From Campylorhamphus procurvoides (lineage: Eukaryota; Chordata; Aves; Passeriformes; Dendrocolaptidae), in NCBI GenBank assembly GCA_013396655.1, contig WBMV01000093.1, positions 529,885-593,884 on the forward strand: a stretch of DNA of 64,000 nucleotides, written 5' to 3'. Both the position numbers and the translations under genes were made by a program. The notes under the pieces are model-generated. The model saw only the letters and a program-made list of their open reading frames with translations. It was not told where the DNA came from and ran no database searches. Positions within the stretch are counted from its first letter, which is position 1. The number at the start of each line of letters is the position of its first letter. Below, piece after piece: positions 1 to 9,342 of this stretch.

Positions 1-355
1 AAGGGTCCAAGGTGATCTCATTGTGGCCTTCCAGTACCTGAAGGAGCTACAAGGAAGATGGAGAGAGACGATTTCCAAGGGCCTGGAGAGACAGGACAGG
101 GGGGAATGGCTTCAAACTGACAGAGTGGGTTTACATGGTATATTGGAAGGAATTCTTGGGCTGTGAGGGTGGGCAGGCCCTGGCACAGGTTGGGCAGAGA
201 AGCTGTGGCTGCCCCTGGATCCCTGGAAGTGTCCAAGGCCAGGTTGGATGGGGCTTGGAGCAGCCTGGGCTGGTGGAAGGTGTCCCTGTCCATGGCAGGG
301 GGTGGAACTGGAGGAGCTTTAAAGTCCCTTCCAGCCCAAACCATTTATGCTTCTC
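1..355 (+). mobile_element. CR1 LINE 3' end
   Basis: The sequence has the order of the avian CR1 3' region: cagtacctgaaggagc, gggggaatggcttcaaactg, gcacaggttgggcagagaag, catggcagggggtggaactg, and the terminal tttaaagtcccttccagccc ending in aaaccatt. The copy is 5'-truncated or cut by the window edge, and its reverse transcriptase is absent. It lies antisense to AUTS2 transcription. Confidence 0.93.
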
Positions 356-2603
356 TCAAAGCACAAGGAACACTTTTTCAGATGTCTCCAGTACTGCCAG
401 TATTGCTGCAGCCACTCCCAGTTCCACTGCAGCCTGGGGACCAGCCCAGCAAGGTGTGGGGGCAGATGCCAAGGGGGAGCTGCAGTCCTGTCACACAGCT
501 GACCTGGGAAACAGAACCTCAGAGCACAGATGCTGAAATTGAGGCAAAACCCTGCCTGGAGGACTTTCCAGCTGGACTGGCTGGTGGGGAGGTGAGGGCA
601 GGACCTGGGTGTCAAATGAGGAGCCCTGGGGAGTTCTCACACAGAAGACACAAACGGTGATGACTCTGAGCCTGGTCACCCATAAAAAGGGTTCTGCTAC
701 ATCCACATCTCGCTACAAAACTCACCTCTAATTATTCAGGCTGAGAACTGTTATTTAATGTAATTATCACTGCTTTTACAACCTACTCTATCAACTGCCA
801 GCTCTTCAATCCAGCTGTGCTGAAGAACAGTGTTCACTGATACCAATGGCTGTACAGTCATTTTAGAAATTCTCATACAAAGGTTCCAGCTTTCTAATGT
901 ATTGAGAATTGTATTTCCTAATGTATTCAAATTGTATTTCCTTCTTTTTACAGAAAAGACCACTTCTGATGCAGCTCTCCAAAGCACTTGAAGTCAGAAG
1001 GAAACCTAAGGAACTATGAAAGCAAGACTGAGAAAATTCTAATTATCTTTTGAAGGCTACACTGCCATGCACACAAAAATGGATTTAAATGCATTACAGA
1101 CCTAAAAATGTGTAATGGATGCATCGCTAGCCTATTACATGCAGTTCATTGTGCAAAGGTTTCTGGTTGTATGTTTTGTGCAGTGGGCTGTAAAAGTTGC
1201 TTAACAGAAGAAAATACATTTGATTAAAAATTTACATCAGAAGAATGTAACAGGGCTTTTTTTTTTCCTTTGGTATTTTATCTGCCACTGACTATTCCCA
1301 TTAGTATTCTTAGTCCCACAGGCAGAAAACAAGGACTAAAGATGGAAAACTTTCAGGTCTAGATCCCAAATTGTATTAAAGGCAAAGCTGCCCATAAGCT
1401 GACTGGGAAAAAAACCCACACCTATTCCCACTTATAAGTGTGAGGATCATAAAGTGCCAGTGAGATGCTTAAATAGTTCTGCTCCAATGACTCCCCTCGT
1501 GAGAAATATCAAGGGGAAAGCGGGTGGTGCTTGGACTTCCTAATGCTGCAAGACCCACAGAGCTCCCTGCACCTGTCCAGGCAGGAGCAGCCCTGGAGTC
1601 ATCCTGTCACACAGGATGCAACACCTGCCCCGGATTCAAGGAAGAAAAAAATCCTGTAAATCTCTACCATAGTCCCAGCAAAGCCCAACAAACTTAGGGG
1701 CCCTTAGTGATAACCATTTGGAGCAAAAAACAAACCACAAACATTCAATTTGCAGTACTGAAAGAAATCAGGAAGATTTAACAGCTTAGTCAAACATCCT
1801 TATCCAAAACCACACAAGAGCTCTCCCAAGAACTGGTCCAGCTACCAAGAACTGGCAGACCTGGAGAAAGATGTGTTTAAATCACAATAAACAAGTAAAC
1901 ATTCCAAAGCCCAGCAATCTCCAGTGTTCTGCCCAAATGCTCAGCACTCTGAGCTAACTTTATGACCGTAAGGCCAGGTGGAGAATATAACAAACAGAGC
2001 CTGTCTGCCAATTCCACAGCCCATCCACCACTTTTAATTGCACAGAAAGTGCAGCCAAAAGGAGAGGGAGCAGAGCCCTGCACATGGCTCCCAGTGCAGG
2101 ATGTTATTCCTCGTGGGAGGTCTGGCTGCACTTCACTCAGCTCCACAGCCCCGGAGCAGATGAGAGCCAAGGGGCAGCCTGGCCATGGGCACACGTGGGG
2201 AGCCCACCTGGCATCCCTCTGGGGCTGGACTCTGCACAGGGATGGCATTTCTTCCCCTGGCTTTCAGCCCTGCCTGCTTTGAATGGGATCTCCTTGGAGT
2301 CACCAGCCCATGTTGGTGCTCCAGCCCAACCAGCCTTCAAAGGCAGGAACGTTCTCAGAGCCACTTGCCGTTCTCCAGCAAAGCACAGCAGCTCTGCAGG
2401 CTGCACCCACCAGCAGCAAACACCCATTTGTGCTTGCAGAAAGGCCAGAGAAAATCAAAATGCAACAATAAAAGGCCAAAACACAAAGCAAGGCAGGCCT
2501 CTGACATGGCTTATGGGCAGTCACAGGGTCATGCAGCCAAACCAGACGGGGTAGGAGCTGAGTCCAAGAGAGAACAGACTCCTGAAGCACAAGGGCACAT
2601 TAG
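356..2603. other. Intron: unique sequence between two CR1 copies
   Basis: No gene, RNA or recognisable element was seen apart from a short poly(T) run at about 1256-1267. Open frames here lack splice context and homology. Confidence 0.6.
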
Positions 2604-2823
2604 AGATTGGGATGAAATCCTTCCCTGGGAGGGTGGGCAGGCCCTGGCACAGGTTGGGTAGAGAAGCTGTGGCTGCCCCTGGATCCCTGGAAGTGTCCAA
2701 GGCCAGGTTGGACAGGGCTTGGAGCAGCCTGGGCTGGTGGAAGGTGTCCCTGCCCATGGCAGGGGGTGTAACTGGATGGGCTTTAAGGTCCCTTCAAACC
2801 CAAAGCATTCCATAATTTCATGA
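2604..2823 (+). mobile_element. CR1 LINE 3' end
   Basis: This is another 5'-truncated CR1 tail in the same orientation as the one at 1-355. It shares gagggtgggcaggccctggc, agcctgggctggtggaaggt and ctttaaggtcccttcaaacc, and ends near attccataatttcatgattt. Only a few substitutions separate the shared segments, so both belong to one subfamily. Confidence 0.93.
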
Positions 2824-5800
2824 TTTGCAATAATCCATATTTACAAGTTAATTAAATGCCTACATTCATTTTCCTTGATTAGGCCCAATCTTTGTTCATA
2901 AGTACATAAAATGACAAATCTCACTCATTTCCCTAAAACGCTGGCAAGTCACAGTTGCAACACAATTTTAAAAAAATGCAAACTTTTAATATTCATAGGC
3001 AGGAAAGGAAAAATTTCAGCACTTAAAAGTGATAAAAATAGTGAACCAGGTGTCTGTGCTGAGTAACTCTGGAAGGCACAACCCTTTGCTGATCATCCCC
3101 ACCAGTTTAAGGAGTAACATCTGATTTCACACCTGCAGAAATCCATCTACAGAGCAATGAGGAAAAGAAGCAGCAAAGATAAATAAATAAAATTAGCACA
3201 ATTATCTCCAGCAAACACTTTTGGAGAAAAAACCCCTCGGTGGTTTCCCACCTCCCAGACAAGGATGGTTTGAGTGCCATTGGAACAGGGAGCCTCTCCA
3301 GGAGCAGGCAGGTCACAGCCCTGCTGGTGCCTCTGGGCACAGGTCTGACCCAGAAAGTCACCGACTCGAGCAGTTCTCCCTGAGTCCATCAGGCCGTGGG
3401 TACACATTTCTGGAAGAGTTCATCATTCCAGGCAGAACAAATGTTTCACTGAGGTGAGCTCAGGTCAGCAGACTGATCTCCCACCTCGACCAGCAGGCTC
3501 TTTAGGGCACTGCATTATGCAAACACTGTGCACGTTTCAGGATCTGACCTCAAAAACCACAGACTTCTGAAAATGGGTTCTATCCCCCAGCAAGGGCAGG
3601 AAATGGTCTGGGATGAAGAAGCTGGTTGTGGGGAGTGGGAAGGAGAAGGTGCCACACAGGAGATAAATAACGAAATCTTTGACAAATTACTTTTAAAAGG
3701 GACAAGGCAAATCATGAGCAGAGTCAGGGATGAAAAAAAACTGAATTCTCTAAAAATACAGCCAGCTCATGAGTCTCCAGCTGCAGAGCAGCCCTTTCAA
3801 GATGCAGCTCTCACTGCTTGTTGAGAAAGATGCTTCCTGCCTCGATCCCCCTGCCAGAGCTGCACGGTCTAATGGAAGTCACATTTGATGTGCTCTGTGC
3901 TGCTCAATGCAGAGGGGCTGAATTACTGGGTGCAGACCTCAGCATACTCTTAAAAAGTAATTTGGAATCAGGACTTTGATTTAGATTGGCTTTATCCTTT
4001 ACTTTCAAAGTACAACTGGTAATAATGTAGTCTGTGAGTTTAACATTTGAAACAGGGGTTCCATTTACCTCTTTGTGCTTACTGGAGGAAAATGACTGTA
4101 ATTGAAATCTTTCTGCTGGAAATGAAGCCCTTCTAACATTTAAAGTGGTTGCTTGTCCTTCAGGTTTTTTATTTTAGCTGTCAAAACTGTAAACTGCCTT
4201 TCAGAGCATTGAAAGTCTTACAGGAGAGGATGAAATGAATGTACCCTGGATCTAGGTACTGGGTGTTTTAATCTAATTTTCTAGCTAGAAATACAGCACT
4301 TCTCTCCCTTGGGCACTGCTGGGAACAGGAAAATTAAGCTTCACTTCAGCTCAGCAATATCTATCAATGAACCTCAAACAAGGGACAGGGCTTTTCAAGG
4401 ACAAAGCAAAACCTCTCAAGTCCTCCAGTTTCATCCATAAGCCCCCTGACATCAGGCAGGAACACGTGAAGCCAGAGTGCCCACTCACACCACCTCTCTC
4501 CACACATCTCCCACACTTTCTCAAATTTCACAGATTTTCCAAGAGCTTGCCTTTTTCCTTTCCTCCTCAGATCAAACTCATTTCCTAGTGTCAGCACTAT
4601 TATTTGCATGAAGCTTTTGAATTTTAATTCCAGTGTAAATGCACTCAGGCTCAATAGGGGTATTGTGTGAAAGTGGCTCGTGGCCAAGTGACCTTATATT
4701 AAATCTCTGAAAGGGTAAACAGAAAAACTTTGGGTCTTATCCAGTAGGCACCCCTTTAGTTTGTATTTTAGAATGTTAGCAATTAACTTCATAATAGACT
4801 GAAAGATAAGTTGTGTGGATTTCTACTTTAGTTTTATTATCTCATTAAAAATACACTGCTGTGAAAAGGTTTTACAGTGCCTGTCTGCACAACATCAAAA
4901 AACTGTTCGGATGACTTGAGCAAACTAACACACCAAAGTACATCAGTATAGCCAAGGTCTCTCTCTTCTGTTTCCAGTTCCAACATGTCCTTAGGGTTAA
5001 AGGTGAACATCCAAAGACAGTTTAAGAGCATTTTTCAGGCTTTGTGTTGCAGCTGCAGGACCATTTCCTACCAGTACAAACCAAGCACTGCACAAGCAGC
5101 AGATGACCTGAATTAACTGGTTAAGAGCCCTCGAGGTGCCAGGTGGATCCAATGGGTTTGGAAGCAACCAGAGGTCCTGTGAGGGCTGAATCCTTGAAGC
5201 TCAGGGGAGTTACATTGGCACACCTTGGTTCAGGTCTGTCTGCAGAGCCTGCAGATAACCCAGACAGGATGAGCAGCCTCAAACCCGATCAATAGAACAG
5301 TTTATGGCAGGAAAGTGTAGTGATGCCAAGAGAATAAAACAGGTTGACAATCTATATGGGAAGGAATATTTTACAATATACAACCTGCCTGCAGAGTTAC
5401 CTCTGACACGTATATAAATGTATAAGCTTTATCACAGCGGGCTCTTCAGACATCAACATCATCTGAAGTAAATCAAAAGAAAAAAAAAAGAAAATATCTG
5501 TGATGGCCAGAGGCAAGGACATCAACTTCAGCAAAGCCAGCCAGCTAATAAAAATGTCAATGAACTTCTTTACAAGAGAATTAAGAGGGAGCAGTGCAGT
5601 GTCAGCACTGCAGCACACACAGGAAGAGCAGCCCCAGCTCTGATTAACCGAGACACTGCACTGGCAGCAGGGCAGAGACCCAACCTCTCCCTAACCTAAA
5701 ATGACCGCCCTTAAACAGAGATTATGTAACACTTCCACATGAGGAGAGTAAACTTCAATTAACTTAATTTTCACAGGCTGCTGCCAGGAGACATCACTGT

Positions 5801-7235
5801 CCTTTCCACTCACCCTCACCCAGGTATTTCCAGGTACAGCCTGCTGTACACTTGTGGTGAACTGGGACATGCTGCCCTGCCTGAAAACAAAGCCAGTGCC
5901 AAAAAGGAATAAAAACCTGTTCAGTTCCAGTTGGATCAGCTCCCCACGTGGCTGCACAAACACTCGTGCTGACAAGTGGGAGTGGGAGCACTTGTTCCTG
6001 CAGCAGCCCACACTTGTGTCAGCTGAAGAGGAGAAACTGCATCTCCAAGTGAGATTCCAAATCCACTTAGACAAACCGCCGTAAAAAGCTGGTTTGAGAA
6101 TTTCAAAGGTTCTTCAGCTTAGCTCACATAAACCCAATTTCTAAAGCCTTGACAACATGGAGGAGTTGCAAAAGAATTTGACCTAATTTTTTTAAGTCAG
6201 AGCAGTTTCACTATCGCAGAAACACTTGTTCCATGGAGTGTGTACCCAGAGTGTCCAGCCAGAGAAATGCAATTTAATAAATTCAGCGTCAGTTCACACC
6301 TAAGCCACACTAGCACAACTTTCACAGGCAAACAAGACTTGAAGCTAATGCAGAACAAGCCAAGCCACAGCCACAATAAGAATGTTGACACAAAATCCTG
6401 TGTTCAGCAAGGGAGTACAGCCCCACCTCAGAGCCAAGACCACAATTTCTCATGAGCCTTTCAGTAGGAAACCCCCCCTACAACCCAAAAGGATAACAGT
6501 CTCTTTTCACACATTAAATCCAACAGAAAACCAGCCATGTACTTCAGTTTTTGTCTTCCTAAGTGTGTGCATTATGGTTTGGGGATTTTTTTTTCTCCCC
6601 AACAGATGAACAGACTTGGCAACTTCCCTGGTGAATCGGAAGAAAGTCTTGTAAAGGCACAACTCTAAGAATACAGATTAAATGGGCTTCCTGGATTTCA
6701 TCCACGTTCAAATTTCCCAGGTTGTAGATCTCAAAAATATCTGTCTCTGACAAAACTGGTATGACAGGTTATGTAACACACACAGAGAATCACCCGGTGA
6801 CAGCAGAGCAGGAACATTATCTGCTCTGCTCAGGGACTCGAGGGCTTTCTGGATGAACTGCAAGGGGTATTAAAAAAAAAAAAAGAAAAAAGAAACTGAA
6901 TCACAAAATGTAAAGGAAAAAGAAATCCTCGTGAGTTTTAAATACCCAGCTTCACCTGCTGGCAAATAACCACTGATTTTCTTAGATTTTTATTTCCAGG
7001 AAGTTCCATATGCTAAATATGCTGAGGTGATTTGTTTTAATATAGATGTTTATAGGTCTGATATGATTTAAAGAACATAGAATTACTGCAGAGAAACATC
7101 AAGGAAATAATATATTGCTGTCTAATAATGTGGGGTTTGCAGCCTTTATGAGACTGCCCAAAACAAATGACAATGGAAGTTACACCTGAGACTGTTAAAT
7201 ATGCTATTTGCAGCCTGGGATAAATGATAGGACAA
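2824..7235. other. Intron: unique AT-rich sequence
   Basis: Unique sequence with A-rich runs at about 5470-5492 and 6871-6893. Nothing else is supported. Confidence 0.6.
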
Positions 7236-7285
7236 TCTTGTTAAATGAAATATAAATGCTTCTTGTTAAATGAAATAAATATGAG
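7236..7285. repeat. 25-bp tandem duplication
   Basis: TCTTGTTAAATGAAATA followed by an A/T-rich tail occurs at 7236 and again at 7261. The tails differ slightly (taaatgct versus aatatgag). Confidence 0.85.
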
Positions 7286-7660
7286 TGCAGTATAACTTGA
7301 GGCACAAAGACGAGAAATAAATCAGTGTGGGACTATTTGCCAGAATAGAATATTTCAGGCTAACAGCACACACATGGCTTTTCTCTCTGTTTTAAGAACA
7401 GCAAGACACAAACTGCTCGAGGATGTTTAGGGAACAGATAGTGAGGCTGCTCTGTATTTTCACAAAAAGAAGTCGTCTTGCTCATTTCCCTATGTGGCTG
7501 GATTAAAGAGAACAGCAAAGCTGCATCCACAATGCTGAGGGTGTCTCAGCACTGTTGGCAGCCAGATCAGGCTCCAACCCGGGCAGGGAACCCTGCGGGG
7601 GGATCTCCAGTGCCAATGGAGCACTGTTAGTCAATCCCCGCTGCAACCTTGGTCCTTCCT
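7286..7660. other. Intron: unique sequence before the CCCCAT repeat
   Basis: No feature was seen. GC content rises towards the right end as the CCCCAT tract and CpG-rich island approach. Confidence 0.55.
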
Positions 7661-7855
7661 CTCCCCATCCCCATCCCCATCCTATCCCCATCCCATCCCA
7701 TCCCATCCCCTCCCCATCCCCATCCCCATCCCATCCCCTCCCCTCCCCATCCTCNNNNNNNNNNNNNNNNNNNNNNNNNNNNNNNNNNNNNNNNNNNNNN
7801 NNNCCCCATCCCCATCCCCATCCCCATCCCCATCCCCATCCTCTCCCCATCCCCT
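7661..7855. repeat. (CCCATC/CCCCAT)n simple repeat interrupted by a gap
   Basis: Tandem CCCATC and CCCCAT units lie on both sides of a run of Ns. On the minus strand, which is the AUTS2 sense strand, the right-hand part reads GGGGAT repeated at least six times. That gives consecutive four-G runs separated by AT, a classic G-quadruplex-prone sequence. The apparent His-Pro and Gly-Met-Gly open frames across it are artefacts of the repeat. Confidence 0.95.
7755..7803. other. Assembly gap (49 N)
   Basis: Forty-nine undetermined bases lie inside the CCCCAT repeat. The true repeat length is unknown. Confidence 0.99.
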
Positions 7856-8251
7856 GTTACCGAGGGGCAGGCGGGATGGGATGGTGGGAGCTGTGTCAGA
7901 GGAGAATCCCACAGAACCCCCTCTGCTCTGTGCAATGGGAAATACAGCAAACTCCGCAGGAAACCCCGGTAAAGAGCCTTGGAATGCATCTCGCTACTTT
8001 TTGATCAATAAAACTTCTTCCTTCCCGTTATAATCATGGACAGTTAAATACTTAGTTACTGAGGGGGAAGCAAAGACCTGCCCTCCCTGCAGAAGCAGTC
8101 ACCTCTCACAGCGAGCCACAAACATCTCCCTTCCCGGCTCCACACGGGAAAACAAACCCATCTCCACCACCCGGGGCTTTTCCTGACACAGCACTGAGGA
8201 ATTGGCTCTCCCCTCCCGCACCTGCCCCGTGCCCGGAGCGCTGGCACAGCC

Positions 8252-8457
8252 TGATCCGGGCAGAACCCACCGGGGGGATCGATCCACGGCAAAACCCACC
8301 CGGGGGATCGATCCACGGCAAAACCCACCCGAGGGGATCGATCCAGGGCAAAACCCACCCGGGGGGATCGATCCAGGGCAAAACCCACCCGGGGGGATCG
8401 ATCCACGGCAAAACCCACCCAGGGGGGATCAATCCACGGCAGAACCGACCCACGGGA
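8252..8457. repeat. 30-bp minisatellite with palindromic core
   Basis: Six tandem units of 29-31 bases, plus a partial leading unit, follow the pattern GGATCGATCC, then a/cGGCAAAACCCACCC and a G run. The core GGATCGATCC, a perfect palindrome, starts at 8276, 8305, 8335, 8365 and 8395. The unit at 8426 has GGATCAATCC. Units differ by single substitutions (cacggc versus cagggc) and G-run length, typical of slippage and unequal exchange. The array begins about 15 bases inside the intron after the GTAAGT donor. Confidence 0.95.
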
Positions 8458-8471
8458 GGGGTCCCTGCAGG

Positions 8472-8477
8472 ACTTAC
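8472..8477 (-). other. Strong splice donor GTAAGT
   Basis: The minus strand reads GAGAAG|GTAAGTCC, matching the U1 consensus at nearly every position. It terminates the candidate 16-codon first exon. The frame stays open if the donor is not used. Confidence 0.6.
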
Positions 8478-8525
8478 CTTCTCTGCATGCTTGAACTTGA
8501 CGTAGAACCAACTTGACTTGATCAT
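8478..8525 (-). CDS. Candidate alternative first coding exon (16 codons)
   Basis: On the minus strand an ATG at 8525, with G at -3 and A at +4, opens 16 codons reading MIKSSWFYVKFKHAEK. These end in AAG|GTAAGT, a near-perfect splice donor. The sequence just upstream is a local GC- and CpG-rich island, as expected for the promoter of a first exon. The exon ends in phase 0, as does AUTS2 exon 2 about 45 kb upstream, so splicing into the following AUTS2 exon would keep the frame and replace the N terminus. I do not recognise the peptide from any named family. It could be an alternative AUTS2 start, the first exon of an independent nested transcript, or a chance arrangement. Seen directly: ATG, frame, donor and base composition. 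Inferred: use as an exon and membership of AUTS2. Confidence 0.5.
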
Positions 8526-8686
8526 CGCCTCCCCTGCCCTCGCCCAAACACAGAACACAAAAAGCCACTCCAAGCTCTCCTGCCGTCAGAGCCGGCGATT
8601 TTCCGAGGGGAGCACAGGGAGCACAGGATTCCCAGGATCCCCAGGATTCAGAGGATCCCCAGGACCGAGGTGAGGGGAAGCACCAA

Positions 8687-8720
8687 GCAGGAGCAGGAGC
8701 AGGAGGAGGAGGAGGAGGCG
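8687..8720. repeat. AGG/AGC purine microsatellite
   Basis: CAGGAG units run into about six GAG/AGG triplets. On the minus strand this is a CTCCTC pyrimidine tract upstream of the candidate ATG. It is flanked at 8612-8665 by degenerate short repeats of the GGATCCCCAGGATT type. Confidence 0.8.
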
Positions 8721-9086
8721 AAGGCAGCCGGCGCTGCCCGTCCCCTCCCCGCGCTCAGCCCCAGCTCTGGCTCGCTGACAGCAGAATCCCTCGAATGGAC
8801 TGGAGCTGCATTCATCACGAATGGCACATGTCAGTAAAGCCGGGAGGTGGCTCCGGCGCTGGCAGCCTCCCAGGACCATGACCTCCCCCAGCGGGATGAA
8901 TAATGAATTCCAGCACTTCCCTCCAGACACGGATTAACACCTGGCTAAACATCACTCTGACAGGGAGCTGGTCCCTTCCGAGGACCCTGCCTGGCCGGGT
9001 TAACCCCTCGCTCGCCCACCAGGCAGGGTGCTGATGCTTTGGAGCCTGTCCCACGATGCCCTCCCCCTCGAAAGAAAGATTACAGG

Positions 9087-9098
9087 ACTATATATAGT
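9087..9098 (-). promoter_or_regulatory. TATA-like perfect palindrome
   Basis: ACTATATATAGT is a 12-base perfect palindrome at the upstream edge of the CpG-rich island. It could act as a TATA box for minus-strand transcription starting near 9060, which would give a 5' UTR of about 530 bases before the ATG at 8525. CpG-island promoters usually lack a TATA box, so this is a weak call. Confidence 0.22.
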
Positions 9099-9297
9099 TT
9101 AGAAACAATAAAGCCTCTTAGGCATAAAGCAAACATCTCCTTTCCGATCCTGCAGCTGCAGTAACGCTGCCGTGGAACCAGAGCCAGTGCTCTCTCCTCA
9201 TCCCCGCTTTGTCAGCCCCCCCTCTCCAAACACACTTGGTAAGCTGTGATGCTCTCAGGCTCATGTTTTAAAATAATATCTGTAAAGACATCTGAAG

Positions 9298-9342
9298 GGA
9301 AAAAAACCAACCAAAACAAACCAAAACAACCACCACCACCAA
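9298..9342. repeat. (AACC/AAAC)n and (CCA)n low-complexity tract
   Basis: AAAACCAACCAAAACAAACC is followed by four CCA/ACC triplets. No other structure was seen. Confidence 0.8.

Larger units (their letters stand above)
8100..9230 (-). promoter_or_regulatory. CpG-rich island, candidate internal promoter
   Basis: CpG dinucleotides and GC content are clearly raised here compared with the flanking intron. Clusters such as gccggcgatt, gcagccggcgctgcccgtcc, ctccggcgctgg and cctcgctcgccc occur over about 1.1 kb. The island covers the candidate first exon at 8478-8525 and extends upstream of it on the minus strand. A CTCC-rich tract at 8687-8720 would lie in its 5' untranslated region. Part of the CpG count at 8252-8457 comes from the minisatellite and should be discounted. 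No numerical CpG ratio was computed. Confidence 0.5.

Noticed and set aside
7503..8004. Open frames rich in Pro-His or Gly-Met-Gly across the CCCCAT tract
   Set aside because: They are artefacts of translating a hexamer repeat and Ns.
8252..8457. CRISPR-like array
   Set aside because: The units are contiguous tandem copies without variable spacers in a vertebrate genome. This is a minisatellite.
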